From: a virus
Reading direction: 5' to 3' (one strand)
DNA: 64,000 nucleotides
IMG/VR virus record: IMGVR_UViG_3300036715_002961
Coordinates: 24,801-88,800 of that record
Program-made: the position numbers and the translations under genes
Shown here: positions 33,089-41,260 of the stretch, one piece after another
Layout of the letters: every line of letters begins with the position of its first letter
Position numbering within the stretch: position 1 is the stretch's first letter
Notes under the pieces: model-generated
Told to the model about the DNA's origin: nothing
The model's database searches: none
The model's input: the letters and a program-made list of their open reading frames with translations, nothing else

Positions 33089-34783
33089 CTAGCGCCCGCG
33101 AATGGCAGGGCGAACCTTGATGCCGCCGGCGCGGTTCGGATCATTGACACCCGCGCCCGGGGTCTTCGAGGGGAGAGCACCGAATTTCCGCGCCTGCTCG
33201 CGAGCGAACCAACATGCCATGAGGACGTCGCCCGTATGGCGTTCGGGGCGGTAGTAGAGGCATTCGTCGATCCATCGCTGCACCTTCGGATCGCAGCGGC
33301 CGAGTTTGTCGTTCGGGATGATCCAAGCGCCGTTGTAAAGCTCGACGAAAATCGAGAGAACGCCGTGCTCGGGGTGGGCCTTGTTTCGGCCCGTCGTGTG
33401 GGGACGAATCGGGATAGAAACGTCGGCCTCACGCGTGAATTGCAACAAAAGATCCTGCGCGGCGTTGTTCTCGACGCGAACGATCAGGCCGTACTTTTTG
33501 GCGTAGGCGGCAAGCTTGCGGACGATCGTGGGGCCGTCATACTTGCCGTAATCGATGTCGACGATCAGGCGGTGGCCGGTCGAAAGGACCTCGAAAATGA
33601 AGAACGCGACGTCGTCGCTGCCCTCGTTGCGAGAGACCGCAATGTCGAGACCGCCGTAGGTACCCTTGGGGTTGCCAGTCCAACGGCCAAGTTGGTGATA
33701 GCCGAGCATGCGCGCGTTGCGCTTGCAGTTCTCAACCCATTCGGCTTTGCAGTAGGCGGATCCGTCGTCGCGACAGACGCTGTAGAAGAGGCGGAGCCGC
33801 TCAATGTCGATCGGATGGTCGCGGCGCAACTGCGCTTCCCAGTCGCCGTTGAAGCGCTCAGGCCATAGCGCCGACGTCTCGGTGTGGGCGCCGCCGGCGA
33901 CGGCCGGGTTGATGCGCAAACGCTCGCCAAACGTGGGATCTGCGCCAGCGCCGGGGGCCGGGCGGACCATGGGATGATCCCAATATTGGCGATTGAAGGC
34001 GTACTCGTCGCCGGCCTTGTCGTTGACGTAAATGTGACCGTCGACCTGCATCCGCATAGTGGGCCATCCAGCTTTTTCCATGGAATGAAGGAGGTCGTCG
34101 GGATGCCAGGCCGAGTTGGTCAGGACGACCGAGCCGCGGGGATTGACCGATTCAGGCTCGACGCGCGAGTTGATGACCTGGGTAAATGTCTTGATGAGAG
34201 CCTCGCGCTGGTCCTTCGTTTGAGTGTTGCTCTCGTTCAGGAGGTCGTCGCCGAAAAGATGGTCGTAGCGACCGCCAGCGATGCCTTTTGAGTCGATGCC
34301 GAACGCGGTGAGCGTGTCGTCTTTGGAGCGCTTCGAATGCTTGACACGAAGCTTGGTCGAGGTCCATGTAGAGCCGGGGCGGACCTTCCCGTAGGAGAGG
34401 AATTTGAACGCCTCGCTACCCTCGATGTAGGACTTGACTAGACCGACGATTTTCGCCGCTTGGGCCTCGGTGGCCGAGAAGACGGCGACGCGGACGGTCG
34501 GATCGCGAGCGATCAGCCATAGAATGTACGCGACAATCGAGAAGGTTTTCGTGTGGTTAATCGGCAGGATGAAGACGCTCTTCCGATGATGGTTCATGAA
34601 ATCCATCATCAGAACCTGATGCACGACGGGGCTGACGAACGCGCCGCTTAGCTCGTCTGTCATGACCAGGCCGGCGAACGTGGGCAGGTCGTTCTGCGCG
34701 ACCTCTCGAAGCTCGTACAGCGCACGCAACGCGTCTTCTACGTCGGCCTGGGAGACAACGGTCGGCGACCTCGAAACGTCCAT
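33089..34783 (-). CDS. terL: Terminase large subunit
   Basis: 564 residues from ATG 34783. The ATPase half has an atypical P-loop I-L-P-I-N-H-T-K-T (72-80; K79, T80 kept, the usual Gly replaced) and a Walker B-like H-L-F-G-D-D-L (175-181). The nuclease half has G-G-L-D-I-A-V-S and V-D-I-D-Y-G acidic positions. This is the packaging motor that cuts and translocates DNA through the portal. A terminator lies on its 5' side, so it may have its own promoter. Confidence 0.85.
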   Translation of the reverse strand: MDVSRSPTVVSQADVEDALRALYELREVAQNDLPTFAGLVMTDELSGAFVSPVVHQVLMMDFMNHHRKSVFILPINHTKTFSIVAYILWLIARDPTVRVAVFSATEAQAAKIVGLVKSYIEGSEAFKFLSYGKVRPGSTWTSTKLRVKHSKRSKDDTLTAFGIDSKGIAGGRYDHLFGDDLLNESNTQTKDQREALIKTFTQVINSRVEPESVNPRGSVVLTNSAWHPDDLLHSMEKAGWPTMRMQVDGHIYVNDKAGDEYAFNRQYWDHPMVRPAPGAGADPTFGERLRINPAVAGGAHTETSALWPERFNGDWEAQLRRDHPIDIERLRLFYSVCRDDGSAYCKAEWVENCKRNARMLGYHQLGRWTGNPKGTYGGLDIAVSRNEGSDDVAFFIFEVLSTGHRLIVDIDYGKYDGPTIVRKLAAYAKKYGLIVRVENNAAQDLLLQFTREADVSIPIRPHTTGRNKAHPEHGVLSIFVELYNGAWIIPNDKLGRCDPKVQRWIDECLYYRPERHTGDVLMACWFAREQARKFGALPSKTPGAGVNDPNRAGGIKVRPAIRGR

Positions 34784-34798
34784 TCAGCGACGGATACC

Positions 34799-34828
34799 AA
34801 AAAACCCGCCTGGATGCACCAGGCGGGT
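34799..34828 (-). terminator. Rho-independent terminator
   Basis: ACCCGCCTGG/CCAGGCGGGT stem with a five-base loop and TTTTTT following on the minus strand, between the coiled-coil gene at 34851 and terL. Confidence 0.85.
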
Positions 34829-34850
34829 CGGAAGGCGAAAGGCGCGACTG

Positions 34851-35792
34851 TCAGGGCTCGAACTGAACTGGCACAACGGCCTTGGAGGCAAGGTCGCAAA
34901 TATCAACGCGAATAAGACGGCTATCGTGTCGGAAGTGCTCCCGCAACTTTTTGAGTTTTGCGAGGGCCGCTTGCATCGTCGGATAGGTAGTGGCGACCGA
35001 GCCGACTTCGTCGCCCTCGGCGAACTCGTCGCCGAAACGACACGCGCCATACGCGTCACTCACGACCACGATAAACCCTTCAGATTGACGGATGAACGTA
35101 CGGCTCAGATACGAGTTGATCGCAGTCGTGCGAGCAGCATCTTCGTGAGCCGCGCGAAACGCGCGCGAATACTCGCCTGGGAGGGGGGCGCTAATGATCT
35201 TCGAGACGTCGACCGAATCACTCTTGGGTTCGGGCTCTTTGGGGAGCTGCACCTTCAAACGCGCGATGTGGCTTAGGTTTGCCTCGCGCTCGCGACGAAG
35301 ATTGCAAGCGGCTTCGTGCTCCTTCAAACGCGCGATCTCGATCTCGTCGAGGCGGTTGATCGCCAACTTGGTCTGCACGACCAGCGCGGCGTTTGCATCG
35401 TGCAGCTCTTTGCGGGCAGCGGCCGCCTCGGCGCTAGCTGCTTCGCCGACACTGGCCAGGGGTCGAAGATCGGCGAGTTGCTTGGTCAGGTCGTTGATCT
35501 TCGCTTCGTAGTCGGCGCGCTGGCGGGCGGCGCTGTCGAACAGGCTGGCGATTTCGTCCGCCTGGTTCCGGTTGTCCTCATCCAGGCCGGCAACCGTCTT
35601 TTCGAGCTGCTCGATGCGAGCGTTCTGGGCCACGACGCGCTTTTCGTCCTCGGCCACGAGAGCCGATTCGACGCGAGCCTTGAGCGCCTGGATTCGTTCG
35701 TTGAGGTCGGCGACCGCCTTGTCGAGGGGGTCGCGGGCGAGGGTTTCTTGGCAGAGGATAGAGGCGACGATGGTGGTCAAAAATCGGAGCAT
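34851..35792 (-). CDS. Coiled-coil protein with N-terminal signal-like segment
   Basis: 313 residues from ATG 35792 (TAATG overlap with the gene upstream). The first 18 residues look like a signal or membrane anchor. Residues 25-190 are a long charged coiled coil, and a globular C-terminal 110 residues follow. Position just before terL is odd for an exported protein. No family recognised. Confidence 0.6.
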   Translation of the reverse strand: MLRFLTTIVASILCQETLARDPLDKAVADLNERIQALKARVESALVAEDEKRVVAQNARIEQLEKTVAGLDEDNRNQADEIASLFDSAARQRADYEAKINDLTKQLADLRPLASVGEAASAEAAAARKELHDANAALVVQTKLAINRLDEIEIARLKEHEAACNLRREREANLSHIARLKVQLPKEPEPKSDSVDVSKIISAPLPGEYSRAFRAAHEDAARTTAINSYLSRTFIRQSEGFIVVVSDAYGACRFGDEFAEGDEVGSVATTYPTMQAALAKLKKLREHFRHDSRLIRVDICDLASKAVVPVQFEP

Positions 35793-36460
35793 TAGCGGGC
35801 TTTCGTGGGCGACGATGGCTGCGGGGAATCGACGATCGCCGGTTGGTCTTTGGAGTGTCCAGGGGGGAGAAAATGACGGGAGCCGGTGCGCCCGGCGCGG
35901 TAAGCGGCGGCAAGGTCGAGGACACGGGAACCACCGAACAGGCCGAGGACTGCCGCGGCAATTTCACTGTCTTCCTTGACGGAGACGTCGACGTTGATCG
36001 GGGCGTAGGCGCCGATCAACTTGTGCAGCTGGTCGCGCGCCTGGCTCTCGGCGAGGAACGACGGGCGCTGGACGACGACCGTGGAGCCGTCCTCGGCCTT
36101 GCGCGTGACACCGTTTTTCGCGCGGCGGATCTGGTCCTGGACGCCGCGAAGGGCGACTGCGCGGTGTTTGACGATCCGCGTCTCCATTTCCTGAACCCAA
36201 GTCGCTTCGATCCGGTCGATCAGTACCAACGCCCGCGCGCGAGAGATGAAGGGGAGTTTGCCGCTTTGGGCGAGGCCTTGGACCTGTCGGGCGACCTGCT
36301 CCCGCGAAAGGGCGTTGGTCAACAGCTCTTCGATCGTCGCGACGTGGATCTTCGTGTCGGCGATCGTGTATTTCTGGGTTACGAGGCCGCGGTTCTCGGC
36401 GCTCATGCGCTGGCTAGGCGTGAGACCGGCGGGCGAGCGGGCGGTTTTGGGGCGGGGCAT
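35792..36460 (-). CDS. Candidate terminase small subunit
   Basis: 222 residues from ATG 36460; ATG 36481 is an alternative and neither has a strong ribosome site. An N-terminal basic arm is followed by a helical domain. The segment H-K-L-I-G-A-Y-A-P-I-N-V-D-V-S resembles the oligomerisation part of some terminase small subunits. The place two genes before terL supports this. Not proven. Confidence 0.5.
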   Translation of the reverse strand: MPRPKTARSPAGLTPSQRMSAENRGLVTQKYTIADTKIHVATIEELLTNALSREQVARQVQGLAQSGKLPFISRARALVLIDRIEATWVQEMETRIVKHRAVALRGVQDQIRRAKNGVTRKAEDGSTVVVQRPSFLAESQARDQLHKLIGAYAPINVDVSVKEDSEIAAAVLGLFGGSRVLDLAAAYRAGRTGSRHFLPPGHSKDQPAIVDSPQPSSPTKAR

Positions 36461-36470
36461 CAAAACGACG

Positions 36471-36782
36471 TTAAACTGCATGCCAGGGGGCCGCAAGCAT
36501 GGACGGGAACCCAGGTTCTCGTCCGCGGGACGCCTGGAGAAAGGCGCCGAGGCGCCGAGCGGCGGCGCGGATCGCCTCACGACGCCCCGCAAACGCGTCG
36601 ATCGCCCGGTTGAGGCGCAGCGAATCGGGAACCGGGCGCGCGCCCGCGAGCGCCGCGCGACGCTCCCATTCTTGAAGATGCTCGCAAAATGCTAGCTCGG
36701 CCCAACGGTCGACGATGCCGCGAGGGCGGCGAGCGTCGCCGACACGGGCGATCCACCGCCAACGCTGCACTGAGCGCTTCAC
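36471..36782 (-). CDS. Hypothetical basic protein
   Basis: 103 residues from GTG 36782 (GTGA overlap with the next upstream gene). Basic, helical, with R-R-P-R-G-I-V-D-R-W-A and many Arg/Ala. A variant of the dispersed palindrome (36503-36518) lies near its 3' end. Overlaps the possible longer start of the small terminase gene. No family recognised. Confidence 0.5.
   Translation of the reverse strand: MKRSVQRWRWIARVGDARRPRGIVDRWAELAFCEHLQEWERRAALAGARPVPDSLRLNRAIDAFAGRREAIRAAARRLGAFLQASRGREPGFPSMLAAPWHAV
36503..36518. repeat. Dispersed palindrome variant copy 9
   Basis: GGGAACCCAGGTTCTC, one base off the core, in the basic-protein gene at 36471-36782. Confidence 0.7.
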
Positions 36783-36919
36783 GACGCGGCCTCGCCTTCT
36801 TTTTCCAGCGCGAAGCGCCGCTGCACCACGATCTTGGCCGACGCCTTCGACAGGCATACGAACTGCGTGAAAATGATGCTTTCGTGCATGTCGCGCACGA
36901 TGAAGTAGCGGACGGTCAC
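36779..36919 (-). CDS. Hypothetical short protein
   Basis: 46 residues from GTG 36919; GTGA overlaps both neighbours. V-R-Y-F-I-V-R-D-M-H-E-S-I-I-F at the start suggests a small beta-alpha unit. Below the usual gene-calling size, but codon choice and double coupling support it. Confidence 0.5.
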   Translation of the reverse strand: MTVRYFIVRDMHESIIFTQFVCLSKASAKIVVQRRFALEKEGEAAS

Positions 36920-37194
36920 GACGTGACCTTGGGGGCAGGGGCGACCGAGTTCGGGAAGCGGCGGCGGACAAATGCGACCGCCTTTGTTTCCGCGTCGGGG
37001 CCATTCGCCCGGATCTCGTCAGCGATCGCGCGTGGCATCGATAGCCAGACGCCGGAACCGCCGTAGACGAAGATCGCGGCCTTCTCTACGTCGAATTTGG
37101 CGGAGAATTTACCGCCTTGGTAGTTCGATTCCACGAAAAAGTGGGTGATCGTCACAGTTTCGCCGTCGCGGATGCGGAAAAATTCAGTGTTCAT
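36916..37194 (-). CDS. Hypothetical protein
   Basis: 92 residues from ATG 37194, with AAAGG upstream. Beta-rich with G-G-K-F-S-A-K-F-D-V-E-K and W-L-S-M-P-R-A-I. No family recognised. It is the first gene after the terminator at 37235-37262 and lies in the run of early genes. Confidence 0.55.
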   Translation of the reverse strand: MNTEFFRIRDGETVTITHFFVESNYQGGKFSAKFDVEKAAIFVYGGSGVWLSMPRAIADEIRANGPDAETKAVAFVRRRFPNSVAPAPKVTS

Positions 37195-37234
37195 GGGGAT
37201 CGACCTTTCAGGGGGAGGGAAGGGAATGGAAGCG

Positions 37235-37262
37235 GGGCGGCTCCTAACCGCCCCGCTTTGGC
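37235..37262 (-). terminator. Hairpin after early gene
   Basis: GCGGGGCGG/CCGCCCCGC with a seven-base loop and a short TT-CC-ATT end. It follows the 88-residue early gene and probably terminates the promoter a transcript. Confidence 0.6.
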
Positions 37263-37529
37263 TCAGATTTGGGTGAAGCCGAGGTTTAGGAGCGCCAGTA
37301 GCGTCTCCGCTTCGCGAAGGTTCAGAACCGCCTTCGCGACCCGATCCACGGGGACGCCCCATCGGCGACCCTCGTGGGGGTAGGAGTCGACCTCGACGAT
37401 GACCAGGCGACCGTGTTCGTCGATGGTCGCTACAGCCGCTTCGCCGTCGACCGTCAGCTCGGCGAAGAGCCAAGTCGAGAGAATGTCGGCGTAGCCGTCG
37501 TTGCGTTTGGGGTAGTCAAACTTGAGCAT
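37263..37529 (-). CDS. Early protein a
   Basis: 88 residues from ATG 37529, with AGAAGG eight bases upstream. Beta-rich start (W-L-F-A-E-L-T-V-D-G-E-A-A-V) and a helical end. It is preceded by the repeated early promoter (37580-37608). No family recognised; small early proteins often act on host enzymes. Confidence 0.65.
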   Translation of the reverse strand: MLKFDYPKRNDGYADILSTWLFAELTVDGEAAVATIDEHGRLVIVEVDSYPHEGRRWGVPVDRVAKAVLNLREAETLLALLNLGFTQI

Positions 37530-37579
37530 TTGGAGCCTTCTTTCGGTTCATCGTCGGGTTCTTCCCCGCGACAAGGATC

Positions 37580-37608
37580 AACATAAACCGGAGAGCAGAG
37601 ACGCGCAA
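37580..37608 (-). promoter_or_regulatory. Early promoter, copy a
   Basis: TTGCGC, 17 bases, TATGTT. An A-rich tract precedes the -35. The leader has a CGGG-GAAGAA-CCCG hairpin before the AGAAGG site. Confidence 0.75.
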
Positions 37609-37638
37609 TGGTTTTTAGGCCCCTGCGCGCCGATTTTT

Positions 37639-38046
37639 TCACTTCGCCAGAACCGACTGGCTGCGGAAGCGAGCCGTGACGTAGCGGATGTCCACAAGGA
37701 TCTTGACGGTGGCGGCGAACGCATAGGCCTCTTCGGCCGTTGCGAACCGCTCGCCGTACATGTTGGGGGAGCGACCCGACTTGCGGAAGTTCACGACGAA
37801 GTGGGGGACGAACGAAGCGGCGGCCTTCGCCTCACGGGCGAGCGTCGCCGCGAGCTTCTTCTTACCGTAGACTTCGTCCGTTGCGCAGCGTTCGCAAAGG
37901 GCGACGTAGCCGTGGGCGAGGGCGTAGTCGGCGCTCATGTATTCGACGCCAGCGGGCTTGTTGCAGAGTTCGCAGGGGCACCCGGCGTAGCGGCCGTCGG
38001 CGGTACGGTTTTCGTTCGTCGAGGCGGTCTTGTAGGTCGTCGTCAT
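37639..38046 (-). CDS. Early zinc-finger-like protein
   Basis: 135 residues from ATG 38046. C-P-C-E-L-C and C-E-R-C are two Cys pairs that would bind zinc, as in small phage DNA-binding proteins. A C-terminal basic domain follows. Preceded by promoter copy b. Function unknown. Confidence 0.65.
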   Translation of the reverse strand: MTTTYKTASTNENRTADGRYAGCPCELCNKPAGVEYMSADYALAHGYVALCERCATDEVYGKKKLAATLAREAKAAASFVPHFVVNFRKSGRSPNMYGERFATAEEAYAFAATVKILVDIRYVTARFRSQSVLAK

Positions 38047-38099
38047 TTGGAGCCCCTTCTTTCGGTTCGTCGAGCCGGTTCTCCCCGGCGACAAGGATC

Positions 38100-38128
38100 A
38101 AGCTAAACCAGAGAGCGACTACGCGCAA
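38100..38128 (-). promoter_or_regulatory. Early promoter, copy b
   Basis: TTGCGC, 17 bases, TAGCTT. The TAG stop of the upstream gene at 38137 lies just before the -35. Leader hairpin GCCGG-GGAGAA-CCGGC. Confidence 0.75.
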
Positions 38129-38136
38129 GGGTTTTT

Positions 38137-38622
38137 CTATGCAGTGGGCGCTTTTTCTTGCAGGTAGGCGGCGAAGAGGCGTTTCGCTGCGTCGAGATAC
38201 GGCCGCAAGAGTTTAAAATCGTAATTGAATTTACCCCACTGGACGCCCGTTACGTCGGCGAGCGACTCGACTAGCTCGCGCTCGGCGGTCATCTGCGCCG
38301 ACTCCGCGACGAGCAGCGGGCAAAAACCCACGGTCGAGACGGGGAGATCCCCACGGGCGACGCGGGCCGCCTCGCACGAGGAGTCGAAGATCGCGGCGTC
38401 GGCCTTCGAGAGCAGCCACGTGTCCTTGTGCTCTCGGATGAGGGTCACGTCTTCGGCTAGGTCGGCGAGTTCCGCGGCGGGGCGGAACGAATGGCGGGCG
38501 AGGATCTCGGCCTGGTAGCCGCGGACGATCGGACGCACGCGGGCGACCTCGGCTTCGGCGGCGAGCAGGGCGCGGAAGGCGATGAGTTGGCGGTCGGTGG
38601 CGACGAAGGGCTGGGAGAACAT
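38137..38622 (-). CDS. Hypothetical helical protein
   Basis: 161 residues from ATG 38622, preceded by AAAGGAT. Helical with F-R-A-L-L-A-A-E-A-E-V-A-R-V and a small Cys pair. The frame is open further upstream, but this ATG has the ribosome site. No family recognised. It lies downstream of the gene driven by promoter c. Confidence 0.6.
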   Translation of the reverse strand: MFSQPFVATDRQLIAFRALLAAEAEVARVRPIVRGYQAEILARHSFRPAAELADLAEDVTLIREHKDTWLLSKADAAIFDSSCEAARVARGDLPVSTVGFCPLLVAESAQMTAERELVESLADVTGVQWGKFNYDFKLLRPYLDAAKRLFAAYLQEKAPTA

Positions 38623-38684
38623 GGGATCGGATCCTTTCTGAGGGGGTAGGGGCCGGGCGGCTTCTCGACGCCCAGGGGAGTGAC

Positions 38685-38918
38685 TCACGCGCCGACGACG
38701 GACTTGACACGGGCGATCTCGCGAGCTGCTTCGTTGCGGGACTTGAAGGCGGTCTCGAAGACGATGCCGTAGCCGTCTGTGAACTCGCCGCCGAGGCGGT
38801 CCGCGAGGGCGGCGAGGGCGCCGGCGACGCGCTTGTTGCCGACGCGGGAGGAGGTAACGACCGCCGTGAAGCCGCCGAGGGTCGGGACAATCGAGAAGAG
38901 GAGGTCGGAAGCGTTCAT
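38685..38918 (-). CDS. Early protein, M-N-A-S-D family c
   Basis: 77 residues from ATG 38918. The N-terminus M-N-A-S-D-L and its DNA are shared with two other early genes (40182-40496 and 40723-40968). The rest is a small alpha/beta protein with F-T-A-V-V-T-S-S-R-V. It lies right after promoter c. Function unknown. Confidence 0.6.
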   Translation of the reverse strand: MNASDLLFSIVPTLGGFTAVVTSSRVGNKRVAGALAALADRLGGEFTDGYGIVFETAFKSRNEAAREIARVKSVVGA

Positions 38919-38968
38919 CGGGGGGCCTTCTTTCGGTTCGGCACCGGTTCTTCCCGGCGACAAGGATC

Positions 38969-38997
38969 AACATAAACCCAAGAGTGCGGGCGCGCAA
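38969..38997 (-). promoter_or_regulatory. Early promoter, copy c
   Basis: TTGCGC, 17 bases, TATGTT. The leader CCGG-GAAGAA-CCGG hairpin precedes AGAAGG. The surrounding 130 bases hold no gene. Confidence 0.75.
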
Positions 38998-39047
38998 CGG
39001 TATTTTCTACGTATGGGCTACGATTTCTTGCAAAGGCCGCAAATCGC

Positions 39048-39251
39048 CTAGCGCGAGGCCTCCCATTCTTCGTGAAGAACCCGCTCGCGAGCATCGCGGG
39101 CCTCGGCCGCGCGGGCCCATTTCGCGTTTGCACTGGTCACGCGGGCGCGAGACGAGCCAGGGGGGAGCTGGGATCGGCGGTAGGAGGCGCGGGCGGCGGC
39201 GGCTTGCAAACGGCACCACTCGCGGTCAGAAGCGGGATCGAAGGGGGGCAT
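39048..39251 (-). CDS. Small basic hypothetical protein
   Basis: 67 residues from ATG 39251. Helical, Arg/Ala-rich, with D-R-E-W-C-R-L-Q and A-R-A-S-Y-R-R-S-Q. No family recognised. Just downstream of the Cys-containing 97-residue protein. Confidence 0.5.
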   Translation of the reverse strand: MPPFDPASDREWCRLQAAAARASYRRSQLPPGSSRARVTSANAKWARAAEARDARERVLHEEWEASR

Positions 39252-39274
39252 GGCGAAGGGGGCGGGAAAACGCG

Positions 39275-39568
39275 TTAAAGGGGCCACGGGGCGAGCGGGG
39301 GAGCGTCTCGCAACGCCCGGTATTTCGCCCGGATCCGGTTGGAGGGCGTGTCTTTCCAGCAATTTTCGAACGTCAGGCCGACGCACGCGCGGGCGCTCGT
39401 GTCACCGCCGGATCCGGTGATGTGGGCCATTTCTGCCTGACCCCGGGTTAGCTCGCGGTAGGCGTACTGCGGACACACGAACGGGAGAGAGCCGCGGCGT
39501 TTGGCATTGCAGCGGTGGGGAGGCGGCGCGAGGCACGTTTGAGGGCGGGCGACGGTGGGCTTCCTCAT
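39275..39568 (-). CDS. Hypothetical Cys-containing protein
   Basis: 97 residues from ATG 39568, four-base overlap with the membrane protein upstream. Cys are spread (C-L-A, R-C-N, F-V-C-P, F-E-N-C-W), and F-V-C-P-Q-Y-A-Y-R-E suggests a small metal-bound fold, possibly HNH-like, but no full motif. Function not assigned. Confidence 0.5.
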   Translation of the reverse strand: MRKPTVARPQTCLAPPPHRCNAKRRGSLPFVCPQYAYRELTRGQAEMAHITGSGGDTSARACVGLTFENCWKDTPSNRIRAKYRALRDAPPLAPWPL

Positions 39569-39729
39569 GGGATGTCTCTGCCGGTCATTTTTGCCACGAT
39601 CTTGGTCAGCGCGATGTGAGCTTCCCGCTGCTCGGCGAGCAGGCGAGAGGTTCGGTAGCCGACGACAAAGCTCCGAATCAGCAAGAAAGTGGTGAGGGTG
39701 TTCATGAACTGCTGCCACGTCATGGTCAT
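39565..39729 (-). CDS. Small membrane protein
   Basis: 54 residues from ATG 39729; a second ATG at 39723 is possible. One hydrophobic segment (N-T-L-T-T-F-L-L-I-R-S-F-V-V-G-Y), then a basic/acidic helix. Below usual gene-calling size; the ATGA overlap with its neighbour supports it. Could be a small holin-like or signalling peptide. Confidence 0.5.
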   Translation of the reverse strand: MTMTWQQFMNTLTTFLLIRSFVVGYRTSRLLAEQREAHIALTKIVAKMTGRDIP

Positions 39730-39779
39730 CGTATGGTTCCAGGTAGGGGGTTAGAAGGCAATGGGGTAGCGCTTGAGGC

Positions 39780-40136
39780 TCACGCGAACAGCTCCACCGC
39801 CGTCACGGCGTGCAGGGCGGCCTCGGCGCCGACACGGTCGACGAATGCAGCGGCGAGGCCGAACGCGCTGCGGTCGGGGCGCTCGGCGGGCTGGAGACAT
39901 TCACGCCACGTCTCGACGGCGGAATCCGTGAGATCTTGGGGCGGCTCGTTGGGGGCCGTGAACGCCAAAATGCGCGCGAAGGGGGCGTTGGGGTCGCCGA
40001 GACGGCCGACCGAGACGACCTCGCCGCCGAGGCCGAGGTAAGCAATCGGACTCGCGCCGCCGAGCAGGGCGATGGCGACGCGGGCAATGGCGACGGTGCG
40101 GGGGGAAGCGGAATCGGGGAAAAAATCGAGATTCAT
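39780..40136 (-). CDS. Hypothetical protein
   Basis: 118 residues from ATG 40136, with GAGG upstream. N-terminal helix with A-I-A-L-L-G-G-A and a C-terminal helical unit. No family recognised. Between the early genes c and d. Confidence 0.55.
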   Translation of the reverse strand: MNLDFFPDSASPRTVAIARVAIALLGGASPIAYLGLGGEVVSVGRLGDPNAPFARILAFTAPNEPPQDLTDSAVETWRECLQPAERPDRSAFGLAAAFVDRVGAEAALHAVTAVELFA

Positions 40137-40161
40137 GGGAGGATCCTCAGGTAGCGGGAAG

Positions 40162-40183
40162 GAAGGGAACCCGGGTTCCCTTC
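40162..40183. repeat. Dispersed palindrome copy 10
   Basis: A 22-base perfect palindrome at the end of early gene d. Confidence 0.9.
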
Positions 40184-40496
40184 ACGAAATACCAGCGCAG
40201 CTGATGCGACCAGCATAAGATTTGGGGTCGTTCAGATAGGCGCGGACGCCCTTTGCCGGGCCTTTCCAGCTCGCCGACTTGAAGATCTCGTTGGTCGCGA
40301 GGTCGATGAATCCCCAGCACGAACGGTGGTGGGCACCGCCGTAGGAGACGATGACCCGGGTGTACTTGCGCCCCTTCTCGAACGATACCGTGAAGGCCCC
40401 GCCCATGAGCATGGCCACGCGCTCGGCGGGGGCGTGGACGGCGATGGCCGCGGTAAGGGTCGCAAGGTCGGCGGCGGTACGGTCGGAAGCGTTCAT
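40182..40496 (-). CDS. Early protein, M-N-A-S-D family d
   Basis: 104 residues from ATG 40496. The shared M-N-A-S-D start is followed by a helical and then beta-rich C-terminal part (Y-T-R-V-I-V-S-Y-G-G-A-H). Driven by promoter d. The stop lies in a 22-base palindrome (40162-40183) that may serve as its terminator. Function unknown. Confidence 0.6.
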   Translation of the reverse strand: MNASDRTAADLATLTAAIAVHAPAERVAMLMGGAFTVSFEKGRKYTRVIVSYGGAHHRSCWGFIDLATNEIFKSASWKGPAKGVRAYLNDPKSYAGRISCAGIS

Positions 40497-40547
40497 TTTT
40501 GGGCCTTCTTTCGGTGGTCGGCGGGTTCTTCCCCGTCGACAAGGATC

Positions 40548-40576
40548 AAGCTAAACCAGAGAGCCCCGACGCGCAA
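40548..40576 (-). promoter_or_regulatory. Early promoter, copy d
   Basis: TTGCGC, 17 bases, TAGCTT. Leader hairpin CGGG-GAAGAA-CCCG. The 226-base gap between the genes of promoters d and e holds only this promoter and its flanks. Confidence 0.75.
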
Positions 40577-40722
40577 TGGTTTTTAGACCCCTGCGCACCG
40601 ATTGTGGGGCGTCACCCCCTCGACCCCGCGCGGCCTCCATGAGAGAACCGCACGAGCGGTCGCGAATGGGCGCGCCCTCAGCGGAGACGCGCAGGGGGGT
40701 TTCTCCTCGGCGCGCCGATTTC

Positions 40723-40968
40723 TCAGAACTGAACAGCCGAGCGACCAGCGACACGGTCGGCGTAACCCGCAGCGAACACGGGGCAATCGCAACCGGGAAG
40801 GCCTACGTGGGCCATTCCGTGCAGCTCTTCGAAGTGCGCCGCCTGGTAGCCGTTGTTGTATTGGGCGCTCGCCACGAAGGACGCCTCGCCGGCATACAGC
40901 CGCCGCGCGCGCTTGGTGTAGGACGACTTCGAAGAGACGATGGCGGAAACGAGGTCGGAAGCGTTCAT
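40723..40968 (-). CDS. Early protein, M-N-A-S-D family e
   Basis: 81 residues from ATG 40968. Shares the M-N-A-S-D start; the remaining part has V-G-L-P-G-C-D-C-P-V-F, a Cys pair, and no recognised family. Driven by promoter e. Confidence 0.6.
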   Translation of the reverse strand: MNASDLVSAIVSSKSSYTKRARRLYAGEASFVASAQYNNGYQAAHFEELHGMAHVGLPGCDCPVFAAGYADRVAGRSAVQF

Positions 40969-41017
40969 TTGGAGCCTTCTTTCGGTTCGGCGCCGGTTCT
41001 TCCCGGCGACAAGGATC

Positions 41018-41046
41018 AACATAAACCCGAGAGCGCTGGCGCGCAA
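41018..41046 (-). promoter_or_regulatory. Early promoter, copy e
   Basis: TTGCGC, 17 bases, TATGTT. Leader hairpin GCCGG-GAAGAA-CCGGC and AGAAGG site before the gene. Confidence 0.75.
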
Positions 41047-41080
41047 CGGTTTATTTCTCCCCGCGCGCCGATTTGTCGAT

Positions 41081-41260
41081 TCAGTAGCTTCCGGGTGTCA
41101 AATCTCCGTAAATCGTGTCGAGCGGCGAGCATTTGGGGCAGTAGCCGCGAGAGAGCAGGGCGTCCGACTCGCGACAGATCCGACAACGGGGTGACCGAGG
41201 GGGGCGGGGATGGGCCAGGAACGCACGAATTTGGGCCTCTAAGCGCTTGCGGCTAGACAT
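41081..41260 (-). CDS. Small zinc-ribbon-like protein
   Basis: 59 residues from ATG 41260, with GGAG upstream. C-R-I-C and C-P-K-C separated by 15 residues form a likely zinc ribbon, after a basic helix. Possibly binds DNA or a protein partner. Function unknown. Confidence 0.55.
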   Translation of the reverse strand: MSSRKRLEAQIRAFLAHPRPPRSPRCRICRESDALLSRGYCPKCSPLDTIYGDLTPGSY

